Source: Actinomycetes bacterium | GTDB taxonomy: Bacteria; Actinomycetota; Actinomycetes; Actinomycetales; Microbacteriaceae | DNA length: 14,840 nucleotides | NCBI GenBank assembly: GCA_023431405.1 | Contig: JAEYVZ010000041.1 | Coordinates: 1 to 14,840 of the forward strand | Direction of reading: 5' to 3' | Shown here: positions 1 through 6,454 of the stretch, in pieces | Position numbering within the stretch: the first letter of the stretch is position 1 | Layout: each line of letters begins with the position of its first letter | Made by a program: the position numbers and the translations under genes | The notes under the pieces: model-generated | The model's input: only the letters and a program-made list of their open reading frames with translations | What the model was told of the DNA's origin: nothing | The model's database searches: none

Positions 1-23
1 GGTCTTCCCACAGCAGGCGGCGC

Positions 24-86
24 CCGGTGAGAATAGGCGTCCGGTGAGAATAGGCGTCCGGTGAGAGCATGGCGCGTGCGGTGAGA
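24..86. repeat. Short tandem repeat upstream of the Mur ligase gene
   Basis: Two perfect adjacent 17-base copies of CCGGTGAGAATAGGCGT lie at 24-40 and 41-57. A third unit begins at 58 but keeps only its first nine bases (58-66), and a GCGGTGAGA version is at 78-86. The repeat ends just before the probable ribosome binding site of the Mur ligase gene. Each unit contains an ATAGGCG stretch that resembles the TAGGCT -10 elements elsewhere in the window, so it could be a duplicated promoter element; that is inference. The GTG codons inside the repeat run into stop codons or are out of frame, so they do not extend the gene. Confidence 0.75.
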
Positions 87-99
87 GGATGGACGGGCC

Positions 100-1671
100 A
101 TGGCTGACTACGCGACACCGCCCGTCCTGCGCCCCGAGAACCCGGTGGAGCGGCCGCTGACCGACCTCGCCGCCCGATTCGCCGACCGGACCATCGGAGA
201 CCCGAACGGCACGATGGTGCGAGGGGTGACGCTCGCCACCGCAGACCTGCGCCCGGGCGAGGTCTTCGTGGCCCTCCGAGGCGGCACACGCCACGGCTCG
301 GTGTTCGCCGCCGACGCTGCGGCGAAGGGCGCCGTGGCGATCATGACCGACGAGGAGGGTGCCGCCGCGGCATCCGCCACCGGTCTCCCCGTGCTCGTGG
401 TCGCCGACCCCCGCGCCCGGCTGGGTGCCGTGTCGGCGTGGGTCTACGGCACCGACACCGACATGCCGCTTCTGTTCGGCATCACCGGCACCAACGGCAA
501 GACGAGCGTCTCCCACCTCGTCGAGGGGATGCTGCAGGCCCTCGGCTGGGTGACGGGCCTGTCATCGACGGCGGAGCGCCATATCGCCGGCCAGGTGATC
601 TCGTCGAGGCTCACGACACCCGAATCGCCGGAGATGCACGCGCTCCTGGCCCTCATGCGAGAGCGGGGCGTGAAGGCGGCGATGATCGAGGTGAGCGCCC
701 AAGCCCTCACCCGCCACCGCGTCGACGGACTCGTCTTCGATGTGGCCGGATTCACCAACCTCACTCACGACCACCTCGACGACTACGGCGACATGGCGAC
801 CTACCTGGAGGCCAAGCTCGCCCTCTTCCAGCCCGACCGGTCGCGCCGGGCGGTGGTCTGCATCGACTCCGCCGAAGGGCGCGAGATCGCCCGGCGCAGC
901 GGCGTTCCGGTGACGACCGTCCTCACCCCGGCGCTGGCCGACGATGTGGCGGATGCCGACTGGGTCGCCGACATCGTCGAGGAGCGTCAGGACGGCACGA
1001 CCTTCCGCCTGGCGCACCGCGACGGACGCGCGCTCGTGACGACCGTGCCGGTCATCGGCGGCCACATGGCATCCAACGCCGCGCTGGCGGTCGTCATGCT
1101 GGCCGACGCCGGGATCCCGTGGGCGGAGCTGACCGCGCTCCTCGACGGACACCGCATCCCTGCCGAGCTCCCCGGCCGCATCGAACGGGTCTCGGGCGAC
1201 CGCGGCCCCGCCGTCTACATCGACTTCGCGCATTCCCCCGACGCGTTCGTGAAGACCCTCGATGCGGTGAGGCACGTGACACCGGGTCGCGTCATCATGG
1301 TGACCGGCGCCAACGGCGACCGCGACAAGACCAAGCGCGCCGAGATGGGACGCACCGCCGTCGCCGGAAGCGACGTGCTCATCGTCACCGACCAGCATCC
1401 GCGCTCCGAAGACCCTGCCGTGATCCGAGAAGCCCTCATCGCCGGGGCCCGCCAGGAGCGTCCCGACGGCGACATCCGTGAGTGCACGCCCCCCGAGAGC
1501 GCGATCGAGCTCGCCGTGTCGCTCGCCCGCGAGGGAGACGCCGTGCTCTGGGCCGGTCCCGGCCACCAGCGCTACCGCGAGATCGGCGGTGTGCGCACCC
1601 CGTTCGACGCTCCGGCACTCGCGCGCGCGGCCCTGCGGGCAGCCGGCTGGCCGACCACGCAGACGCACTGA
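100..1671 (+). CDS. murE: MurE-like Mur ligase (UDP-MurNAc-tripeptide synthetase family), atypical substrate motifs
   Basis: A 523-residue Mur ligase of usual MurE length. MurE enzymes add the third amino acid to UDP-MurNAc-L-Ala-D-Glu in the cytoplasm, using ATP. Visible motifs are the P-loop GITGTNGKTS (127-136), the EVSAQAL segment (197-203, usually EVSSHxL), the FTNL-DHLDDYGDM-EAK block ending in the probable carbamylated Lys239, LPGRIE (357-362), DFAHSPDAF (375-383), and TGANGDRDKTKR (402-413). The amino-acid pocket is unusual: DNPR of DAP-type enzymes reads QHPR (432-435), and GKGHE reads GPGHQ (486-490). The ATG at 100 follows GAGAGGA at 83-89 with a 10-base spacer. The gene stands alone here, away from a dcw cluster, and converges on dxr. 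Family assignment is firm. The added amino acid is unknown; Lys, Orn or another residue is plausible because Microbacteriaceae walls often lack DAP. It may be a second copy besides a dcw-cluster murE. Confidence 0.85.
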   Translation: MADYATPPVLRPENPVERPLTDLAARFADRTIGDPNGTMVRGVTLATADLRPGEVFVALRGGTRHGSVFAADAAAKGAVAIMTDEEGAAAASATGLPVLVVADPRARLGAVSAWVYGTDTDMPLLFGITGTNGKTSVSHLVEGMLQALGWVTGLSSTAERHIAGQVISSRLTTPESPEMHALLALMRERGVKAAMIEVSAQALTRHRVDGLVFDVAGFTNLTHDHLDDYGDMATYLEAKLALFQPDRSRRAVVCIDSAEGREIARRSGVPVTTVLTPALADDVADADWVADIVEERQDGTTFRLAHRDGRALVTTVPVIGGHMASNAALAVVMLADAGIPWAELTALLDGHRIPAELPGRIERVSGDRGPAVYIDFAHSPDAFVKTLDAVRHVTPGRVIMVTGANGDRDKTKRAEMGRTAVAGSDVLIVTDQHPRSEDPAVIREALIAGARQERPDGDIRECTPPESAIELAVSLAREGDAVLWAGPGHQRYREIGGVRTPFDAPALARAALRAAGWPTTQTH

Positions 1672-1744
1672 CGGCGCAGATCGCCCTGACGCGCGCCGAG
1701 CGGGGTCACCCGGGTCTCAGAGCGCCGGGCCGCCATGGGCCGCG

Positions 1745-1801
1745 GCGATCAGGGACCTCTGCGATCAGGGACCTCGGCGATCAGCGGGCCGCGGCGATCA
1801 G
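1745..1801. repeat. Tandem 16-base repeat duplicating the 3' end of dxr
   Basis: GCGATCAG occurs four times at 1745, 1761, 1777 and 1794, with spacings of 16, 16 and 17 bases. The two outer units are longer and identical (GCGATCAGGGACCTC at 1745-1759 and 1761-1775). The third copy contains the dxr stop codon (TGA as read on the minus strand, 1781-1783), and the fourth lies inside the last codons of dxr. The pattern looks like slippage duplication of the gene end into the gap between the convergent Mur ligase and dxr genes. No clear terminator hairpin was found in the 1672-1780 gap. Confidence 0.8.
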
Positions 1802-2866
1802 GCGGTCGGCCTCTGCACGCGCCCAGCGCTCGGCGTCGGCGAGCGACTCGCGGGTCAGTTCGCGGGGCGCGTCATGCCGGTCGACCACTTCCGCGACAGT
1901 GTCGACGATGCCCAGGAAGTCGAGGGCGCCCTCGTGGAAGGCATCGACGGCCTGCTCGTTGGCCGCGTTGAACACCGCCGGATACGTGCGTCCCGCACGG
2001 CCCACCCGCTTGGCCAGATCGACCGCCGGAAAAGCCGCAGCGTCGAGCGGCTCGAACGTCCACGAGCTCGCGCGCGTCCAGTCGAGCGGAGCTCCCACTC
2101 CGCCGACCCGGTGCGGCCAATCGAGACCGAGAGAGATCGGCAGACGCATATCGGGAGGAGACGCCTGGGCGAGAGTCGACCCGTCGATGAACTCCACCAT
2201 CGAGTGGACGATCGACTGCGGGTGCACGACGACGTCGATGCGGTCATAGTCGACACCGAACAGCAGATGCGCCTCGATCACCTCCAGGCCCTTGTTGACG
2301 AGGGTCGCGGAGTTGGTCGTCACCACCCGGCCCATGTCCCAGGTGGGGTGCGCGAGCGCCTGCTGGGGGGTCACCTCGCCGAGCGCGTCACGTGAGCGCC
2401 CGCGGAACGGGCCGCCGGACGCCGTCAGCACGAGTCGCCGCACCTCCGACGCCTCACCGCTTCGCAGCGCCTGTGCGATCGCGGAATGCTCCGAGTCGAC
2501 GGGCACGATCTGCCCCGGGGCGGCGAGCGCCGTGACGAGATCGCCACCGACGATCAGCGACTCCTTGTTGGCGAGCGCGAGGGTGCGTCCCGTCTCGAGC
2601 GCCGCGAGGGTCGGTCCGAGGCCGACCGAGCCGGTGATGCCGTTGAGCACCACGTCGGCATCCACCGATCGCACGAGCTGCTCCGCCTCGGCGGCGCCCA
2701 GGGCGGTGTGCTCGACACCGAACTCGGCGGCCTGCGCCGCGAGGCCCTCGCGGTCGCTGCCGGCCGCCAGACCGACGACCTCGAATCGCTCCCGGCGGCT
2801 CCGGATGACATCGAGCGCCTGCGTTCCGATCGAGCCAGTGGAACCGAGGATCAGAACGCGACGCAT
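1781..2866 (-). CDS. dxr: 1-deoxy-D-xylulose 5-phosphate reductoisomerase
   Basis: A 361-residue cytoplasmic enzyme of the MEP isoprenoid pathway. It converts DXP to 2-C-methyl-D-erythritol 4-phosphate with NADPH and a divalent metal. Seen in the sequence: N-terminal nucleotide-binding GSTGSIG (8-14), ALANKES (97-103), metal ligands Asp124 and Glu126 in VDSEHSAI, TASGGPF (148-154), HPTWDMG (173-179), the NKGLEVIEAH helix with metal ligand Glu195, and HPQSIVHSMVEF (215-226), followed by DGSTLAQ and PDMRLP and a C-terminal helical domain with NAANEQAVDAF. Length is normal for the family. The ATG at 2864-2866 lies six bases after a minus-strand TAGGCT, so the transcript is probably leaderless. 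It lies 45 bp downstream of the FKBP lipoprotein gene and has its own promoter in that gap. The last codons are duplicated downstream as a short tandem repeat. Confidence 0.97.
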   Translation of the reverse strand: MRRVLILGSTGSIGTQALDVIRSRRERFEVVGLAAGSDREGLAAQAAEFGVEHTALGAAEAEQLVRSVDADVVLNGITGSVGLGPTLAALETGRTLALANKESLIVGGDLVTALAAPGQIVPVDSEHSAIAQALRSGEASEVRRLVLTASGGPFRGRSRDALGEVTPQQALAHPTWDMGRVVTTNSATLVNKGLEVIEAHLLFGVDYDRIDVVVHPQSIVHSMVEFIDGSTLAQASPPDMRLPISLGLDWPHRVGGVGAPLDWTRASSWTFEPLDAAAFPAVDLAKRVGRAGRTYPAVFNAANEQAVDAFHEGALDFLGIVDTVAEVVDRHDAPRELTRESLADAERWARAEADRLIAAAR

Positions 2867-2872
2867 GTCGTC

Positions 2873-2878
2873 AGCCTA
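2873..2878 (-). promoter_or_regulatory. -10 element of a probable leaderless dxr promoter
   Basis: On the minus strand TAGGCT is followed by exactly six bases (GACGAC) and then the dxr ATG. A transcript starting about seven bases after the -10 would begin on the start codon. There is no Shine-Dalgarno sequence and no convincing -35 hexamer, as is common at leaderless actinobacterial genes. Confidence 0.65.
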
Positions 2879-2911
2879 GGCGTTCGGGGCGAGTGCGCGC
2901 TTCCGCGGAGA

Positions 2912-3877
2912 TCACTCCGCTTCGACGTGCTGAGCTCCCAGGATGTCGACGACGAAGACGAGGGTCTCCCCCTTGAGGTCTTCGGTGTTGATCTCGCCCT
3001 CGCCGTAGCCGTCGGCGGGCGGAATGACGACGAGCACCTGCGAGCCGACCTTGTGGCCTTCGAGCGCCTTCTGGAAGCCCTTGACGAAACCGGTGGTCTG
3101 ACCGGTGTACGGCGACTTGCCGTTCCACGTCTCGTCGAACACCTCGCCGTTCGACCAGCGCGCGCCGGAGTACTGGATGAGCACGTAGTCGCCGGCCTGC
3201 ACCGTGTAGCCGTCGCCCTCCTTGAGGGTCTCGACCGTGGTCTCGGTCGGGGCATCGGCATCCGGGATCTCGATGGTCGGCGCGCCGTCTTCGGCGAGCG
3301 TGACCACCGGCATGCCCGACACCGGGTCTTGCGGCTCGCCCCACGCCGCCGTCGGCACGACCGACAGCAGGTCGAGCACGTACACCTCGGAGGCGATCGC
3401 CTGGCTGGAGTCGGTGGCGGGGGTCTCGGGGAAGGTCGCTGCCACGCGCGTTCCGGGGGCGCTGCAGCCGAGGATCTGGCCGAGCGGGTTGTCCGGGGAG
3501 ATCTGCGACGGCAGGAGCTCACCCGGCTCGTAGCCGAGGGTCACGAGCTCCTCGCCGGTCTCGGCACTGTACGCCGACAGCGCGTACTGCACGTAGTCGC
3601 CCGCCTGCGTCGCCTCGCCGTCGCCCTTGTCGAGCACGGTCGCCTCGAGTCCGGTGACCTCCAGCGGAGCCTCGAAGCTCACCTTGGGAGCCTTGCCGGC
3701 CTCGCCTTCCACGGTGATCGACTCGGATGCCGAGCCCGACGAGGCGATCGCGCTGCACAGGTCGCCGGAGGCGGAAGCGCTCGGAGAGGGTGTGTCGTTC
3801 GCGGCACCGGTGCAGCCGGCGAGCAGAAGCGCCGAGACGGCGGCGATGGACACGGTGGCAAGCGGGCGCAGACGCAC
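2912..3877 (-). CDS. Lipoprotein with two FKBP-type peptidyl-prolyl isomerase domains
   Basis: About 321 residues from the GTG at 3875-3877. This start is preferred over upstream ATGs because it directly gives a short basic n-region, a hydrophobic stretch and a lipobox LLAGC with Cys22, and because GAGG lies five bases upstream (3883-3886). The mature protein begins with a Ser/Pro/Ala-rich linker and should be anchored to the outer face of the membrane. Residues about 51-175 form a degenerate FKBP-like domain without clear catalytic residues. Residues about 210-315 are a recognisable FKBP domain, with Tyr236, the Phe247-Asp248 pair, a VKGFQKALEG segment where Phe268 replaces the usual active-site Trp, and IPPADGYGEG with Tyr291. 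FKBPs catalyse cis-trans isomerisation of Xaa-Pro bonds, so a role in folding exported proteins is likely. It lies directly upstream of dxr but is functionally unrelated to it. Nothing in the sequence shows its regulation. Confidence 0.9.
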   Translation of the reverse strand: MRLRPLATVSIAAVSALLLAGCTGAANDTPSPSASASGDLCSAIASSGSASESITVEGEAGKAPKVSFEAPLEVTGLEATVLDKGDGEATQAGDYVQYALSAYSAETGEELVTLGYEPGELLPSQISPDNPLGQILGCSAPGTRVAATFPETPATDSSQAIASEVYVLDLLSVVPTAAWGEPQDPVSGMPVVTLAEDGAPTIEIPDADAPTETTVETLKEGDGYTVQAGDYVLIQYSGARWSNGEVFDETWNGKSPYTGQTTGFVKGFQKALEGHKVGSQVLVVIPPADGYGEGEINTEDLKGETLVFVVDILGAQHVEAE

Positions 3878-4032
3878 GAGGACCTCACGGGGAAGGGAAC
3901 AGGGGCTTCCATCCTCGCTCATCTTCTTCTGTCTGCGCTGTGAAAGAGCGCGCCCTGCGCTGAACGCGGCCGGTGGGCGGGAGCGGCAGGCCTGCGATGG
4001 GCGGCATTCCTCGGTGGGCATGGAAACGGGAG

Positions 4033-4038
4033 TACCCT
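4033..4038 (+). promoter_or_regulatory. -10 element of a probable leaderless promoter for the acyltransferase gene
   Basis: TACCCT is followed by six bases (CGTCTG) and then the GTG start at 4045, the same geometry as at dxr and at the asparaginase gene. No Shine-Dalgarno sequence precedes the GTG. This supports the GTG over a more distal in-frame ATG at 3973. Confidence 0.6.
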
Positions 4039-4044
4039 CGTCTG

Positions 4045-4824
4045 GTGACCGAAGCACAGACGCCTGACCCCACGTCGGCGTCCCCCTCCTCGGAGGAGGT
4101 CTCCGGCGTCGGCCTCACCTACTTCATCGGACGATGGATCGTCGCCCCGCTCGCGCGGCTCATCTACCGCCCTCGCATCGAGGGCGCGTCCCACATGCCG
4201 CGCACCGGTCCGGTGATCCTCGCGAGCAATCACCTGTCGTTCATCGACTCGTTCGTCATCCCGATGTTCGCACCCCGGCCCGTGTACTTCCTGGCCAAAT
4301 CGTCGTACTTCGAGGGCAAGGGCATCGCCGGGTGGTTCAGTCGCCAGTTCTTCACGGCGATCGGCGCGACTCCCGTCCAGCGCGGCGCAGGGCAGGCGGC
4401 GCTCGATGCGCTCGATCAGCAGCGCCGCATCCTTCAATCGGGTCGGGCGATCGCCCTGTACCCGGAGGGCACCCGCTCACTCGACGGCCGGCTGTACAAG
4501 GGCCGCACCGGGGTCGCCTTCCTCGCGTTGGAGACGGGAGCCAAGGTCGTGCCGGTGGGACTCATCGGAACGAATGAGGCGATGCCGGTCGGGGCGAAGT
4601 GGCCGAGGATGCGGCCCAAGGTGACGATCCGCTATGGCGAGCCGCTCGATCTGTCGCACCACGGCCCCGCCACGTCGGGCCGGGCCAGGCGCCACGCGAC
4701 CGACGAGATCATGACGGCGATCCACGCGCTGTCGGGTCAGGAGCTCGCCGGCTCGTACAACGAGGCCCCCGCACAGAACCCGGTGGAGCGCATCAAGCAG
4801 GCGCTCCCGTACGAACGACGCTGA
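4045..4824 (+). CDS. PlsC-type 1-acyl-sn-glycerol-3-phosphate acyltransferase family protein
   Basis: 259 residues from GTG 4045. The family transfers acyl groups to lysophosphatidic acid or related acceptors at the inner membrane face, making phosphatidic acid for phospholipids. The catalytic HX4D motif is in NHLSFIDS (His63, Asp68). Further along are the GWFSRQFFTAIGATPVQR region, the substrate-binding YPEGTRS block and an LIGTNEAMPVG segment, the usual order of PlsC blocks I to IV. The first 24 residues are polar, rich in Pro, Ser and Thr, and not conserved. A mildly hydrophobic stretch around residues 24-41 may sit on the membrane. The start is chosen for its leaderless promoter geometry. 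The gene is divergent from the FKBP lipoprotein and converges on the OsmC-like gene with only 5 bp between stops. The family is sure; the exact acceptor is not, since actinobacteria carry several paralogues. Confidence 0.9.
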   Translation: MTEAQTPDPTSASPSSEEVSGVGLTYFIGRWIVAPLARLIYRPRIEGASHMPRTGPVILASNHLSFIDSFVIPMFAPRPVYFLAKSSYFEGKGIAGWFSRQFFTAIGATPVQRGAGQAALDALDQQRRILQSGRAIALYPEGTRSLDGRLYKGRTGVAFLALETGAKVVPVGLIGTNEAMPVGAKWPRMRPKVTIRYGEPLDLSHHGPATSGRARRHATDEIMTAIHALSGQELAGSYNEAPAQNPVERIKQALPYERR

Positions 4825-4829
4825 CGCGC

Positions 4830-5300
4830 TCAGGCGACGGTGATCGTCGCCTCGTGCCGCACCGGGAAGTTCACGCTGTTGGCGATGAAGCACCATTCGT
4901 GCGCCTGCTCGTGGGCGGCGGTGGCGGCATCCCGCATCGACTCGTCGGCGATGACGACGTGCGGTCGCAGCACGACCTCCGTGAACGCTCCCCCGCCGCG
5001 GCCGTCTTCGACCATGGTCCCTGAGGCGTGATCGCGGTAGGAGACGACGACGACTCCGGCGGTGACGCACGCATGCAGGTAGGAGAGCAGGTGGCATTCG
5101 GACAGCGCCGCCAGGAGGAGATCCTCGGGGTTCCACCGGGTGGGGTCGCCGCGGAACGGCTTGTCGCTGGAGGCGAGCAGATCGGGCTTCCCGTCGATCG
5201 ACAGCGTCACGGCGCGGTCGTAGTCGCGGTAGCCGCTCGTGCCGGTGCCGCGGTTGCCGGTCCAGGTGGTCTCGAGTGCGTAGTGGTGTTCGCCGATCAC
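4830..5300 (-). CDS. OsmC-family protein (Ohr/OsmC-like thiol peroxidase fold)
   Basis: 156 residues, a normal length for OsmC/Ohr proteins, which reduce organic hydroperoxides with a pair of cysteines. Both expected cysteines are present: Cys69 in ALSECH on the central helix and Cys137 in HEWCFIANSVNFPV. The N-terminal strands carry the typical pattern ending in RWNPEDLLLAALSECHLLSYLHAC. The ending HEATITVA is also family-like. No signal peptide, so it is cytoplasmic. The start is GTG (5298-5300); a weak hexamer CAGACT lies six bases upstream on the minus strand. It is divergent from the asparaginase gene and convergent with the acyltransferase gene. A member of the wider OsmC family with another thiol function cannot be excluded, so no symbol is given. 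Confidence 0.9.
   Translation of the reverse strand: MIGEHHYALETTWTGNRGTGTSGYRDYDRAVTLSIDGKPDLLASSDKPFRGDPTRWNPEDLLLAALSECHLLSYLHACVTAGVVVVSYRDHASGTMVEDGRGGGAFTEVVLRPHVVIADESMRDAATAAHEQAHEWCFIANSVNFPVRHEATITVA
4832..4852. terminator. Hairpin at the convergent ends of the acyltransferase and OsmC genes
   Basis: An 8-base perfect stem, AGGCGACG (4832-4839) and CGTCGCCT (4845-4852), with a GTGAT loop, lies just after the acyltransferase stop and inside the last codons of the OsmC-like gene. No T-run follows on the plus strand. The position suits a terminator for the plus-strand transcript. Because it also encodes protein, it could be chance. Confidence 0.4.
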
Positions 5301-5394
5301 CCCGCCAGTCTGCCACCGGTGGGCTGCTCGGCATCAGCACTGTGCGCAGCGATCTCGTAGTTGCCTACGCGGAGCGCGCCCGAAAGTGTGCGCG

Positions 5395-5415
5395 GCACCC
5401 CGTCGCACGGGGTGC
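5395..5415. promoter_or_regulatory. Perfect inverted repeat, candidate operator over the asparaginase -35 region
   Basis: Nine-base arms GCACCCCGT (5395-5403) and ACGGGGTGC (5407-5415) flank a CGC centre. The -10 element is at 5423-5428, so the palindrome covers the place where -35 recognition should occur. A direct repeat GTGCGCGGC (5388-5396 and 5412-5420) overlaps both sides. A repressor binding here would block the promoter; the regulator is unknown. Confidence 0.5.
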
Positions 5416-5422
5416 GCGGCGA

Positions 5423-5428
5423 TAGGCT
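5423..5428 (+). promoter_or_regulatory. -10 element of a probable leaderless promoter for the asparaginase-ald unit
   Basis: TAGGCT is followed by six bases (GGCACG) and the GTG at 5435. The hexamer is identical to that at dxr, with the same spacing. No Shine-Dalgarno sequence is present before the GTG. Confidence 0.7.
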
Positions 5429-5434
5429 GGCACG

Positions 5435-6424
5435 GTGACGCAGACCTTCTCTGTCCCGTCGGCCGTCGAACTCGCGGTGGTCGAACGCAGCGGCTTCGTG
5501 GAGTCGCGCCACGCTGGTTCGGCGATCGTGGTGGATGCCGACGGCGTCGTGATCGAGACGCTCGGTGACGTCGAGGCGCCCATCCTTCCGAGGTCGAGCC
5601 TGAAGCCGCTGCAGGCGCTGGCGTGTGTGACGGCGGGTGCGAGCCTGGAGGGTGAGCGTCTGGCGCTGGCGACGGCGAGCCATTCGGGCACCGACCGGCA
5701 TGTCGCCGTGGTGCGGTCGATCCTCGAGTCGGCCGGCCTCGACGAGTCGGCGCTGCAGTGTCCTGCGGCGTGGCCCGGCGACACCGACACCCGCGACGAG
5801 ATGGTGCGTGCCGGCCACGCTCCGGCTCGGGTCCGCATGAACTGCTCGGGCAAGCACGCGGCGATGCTGCTGGCGTGTGTCGTCAACGGCTGGGACACCG
5901 TGACGTATCTGGATCCGGCCCACCCCCTGCAGGCGCACATCCGTGAGGTGGTGGAGCGTCTGACGGGCGCCAAGGTCGTGGCGACGGCTGTGGACGGCTG
6001 CGGTGCGCCGGTGCATGCGATGAGCCTCACGGCGCTCGTGCGGGCGATCCATCGTGTCGGCACGGCATCGGAGCGGTCGCCGTTCGCGCTGCACCGCACG
6101 GCGGGGACGCTCGTGCGCGCGGTGCGTGAGAACCCGTGGACGATCGACGGCCCGGGGCGTGCCGACACCGTCGCTATCGAGCGTCTCGGAGTGTTCGCGA
6201 AGGGCGGCGCGGAGGGCGTGATGGTGATGGTCGCTCCGAATGGCACGACGGTGGCGTTGAAGGTGCTCGACGGGAGCGGACGGGCGGCGACGGCGATCGC
6301 TCTCGCTCTGATGGAGAAGCACGGCGCTGTGGCTGCAGCCGAGGTCGCGGACACGGTGGCGCTGCTCCCGCTGTCGGTGACCGGTGGCGGCAGGGATGTC
6401 GGCGTGATCCGCGCGACGGTATAG
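5435..6424 (+). CDS. L-asparaginase, Asparaginase_II (PF06089) family
   Basis: 329 residues starting at GTG 5435, a usual length for this family. The proteins hydrolyse L-asparagine to aspartate and ammonia and are unrelated to the classical E. coli AnsA/AnsB fold. Family signatures are visible in order: VERSGFVESRHAGSAIVVD near the N-terminus, RSSLKPLQAL, ATASHSGTDRHV, MNCSGKHAAMLLAC, a DPAHPLQ segment, VDGCGAPVHAMSLTAL and KGGAEGV. No signal peptide or membrane segment, so it is cytoplasmic. It is followed 30 bp later by alanine dehydrogenase on the same strand, which fits shared transcription and a role in amino-acid nitrogen use: ammonia released here could be assimilated or exchanged through alanine. 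The promoter looks leaderless and carries a perfect inverted repeat, so the unit is probably regulated. Confidence 0.92.
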   Translation: MTQTFSVPSAVELAVVERSGFVESRHAGSAIVVDADGVVIETLGDVEAPILPRSSLKPLQALACVTAGASLEGERLALATASHSGTDRHVAVVRSILESAGLDESALQCPAAWPGDTDTRDEMVRAGHAPARVRMNCSGKHAAMLLACVVNGWDTVTYLDPAHPLQAHIREVVERLTGAKVVATAVDGCGAPVHAMSLTALVRAIHRVGTASERSPFALHRTAGTLVRAVRENPWTIDGPGRADTVAIERLGVFAKGGAEGVMVMVAPNGTTVALKVLDGSGRAATAIALALMEKHGAVAAAEVADTVALLPLSVTGGGRDVGVIRATV

Positions 6425-6439
6425 GCCCCGACTCGGGGC
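6425..6439 (+). other. Small hairpin between the asparaginase gene and ald
   Basis: GCCCCG (6425-6430) and CGGGGC (6434-6439) form a perfect 6-base stem with an ACT loop directly after the asparaginase stop codon. There is no T-run, and the ald ribosome binding site starts two bases later. It may set the ratio of the two products or protect an mRNA end rather than terminate transcription. Confidence 0.4.
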
Positions 6440-6440
6440 A

Positions 6441-6449
6441 GGGAGAGGA
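6441..6449 (+). promoter_or_regulatory. Strong ribosome binding site of ald
   Basis: GGGAGAGGA ends five bases before the ATG at 6455. This is one of the best Shine-Dalgarno sequences in the window and contrasts with the leaderless start of the upstream partner, as expected for the second gene of an operon. Confidence 0.75.
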
Positions 6450-6454
6450 CATCA

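Noticed and set aside
1..99. Coding remnant of an upstream gene at the left edge
   Set aside because: No recognisable protein motif was found; only the short tandem repeat and a ribosome binding site can be supported.
2486..3943. 485-codon plus-strand open frame
   Set aside because: It spans two unrelated minus-strand genes (dxr and the FKBP lipoprotein) and has no family motif, so it is a shadow frame.
3973..4044. Upstream ATG for the acyltransferase
   Set aside because: It would place the TACCCT -10 inside the coding region and add 24 residues not typical of the family.
3878..4057. N-terminal extension of the FKBP lipoprotein to an upstream ATG
   Set aside because: It would bury the signal peptide behind 60 residues and would overlap the acyltransferase start region; the GTG at 3875-3877 has a close ribosome binding site.
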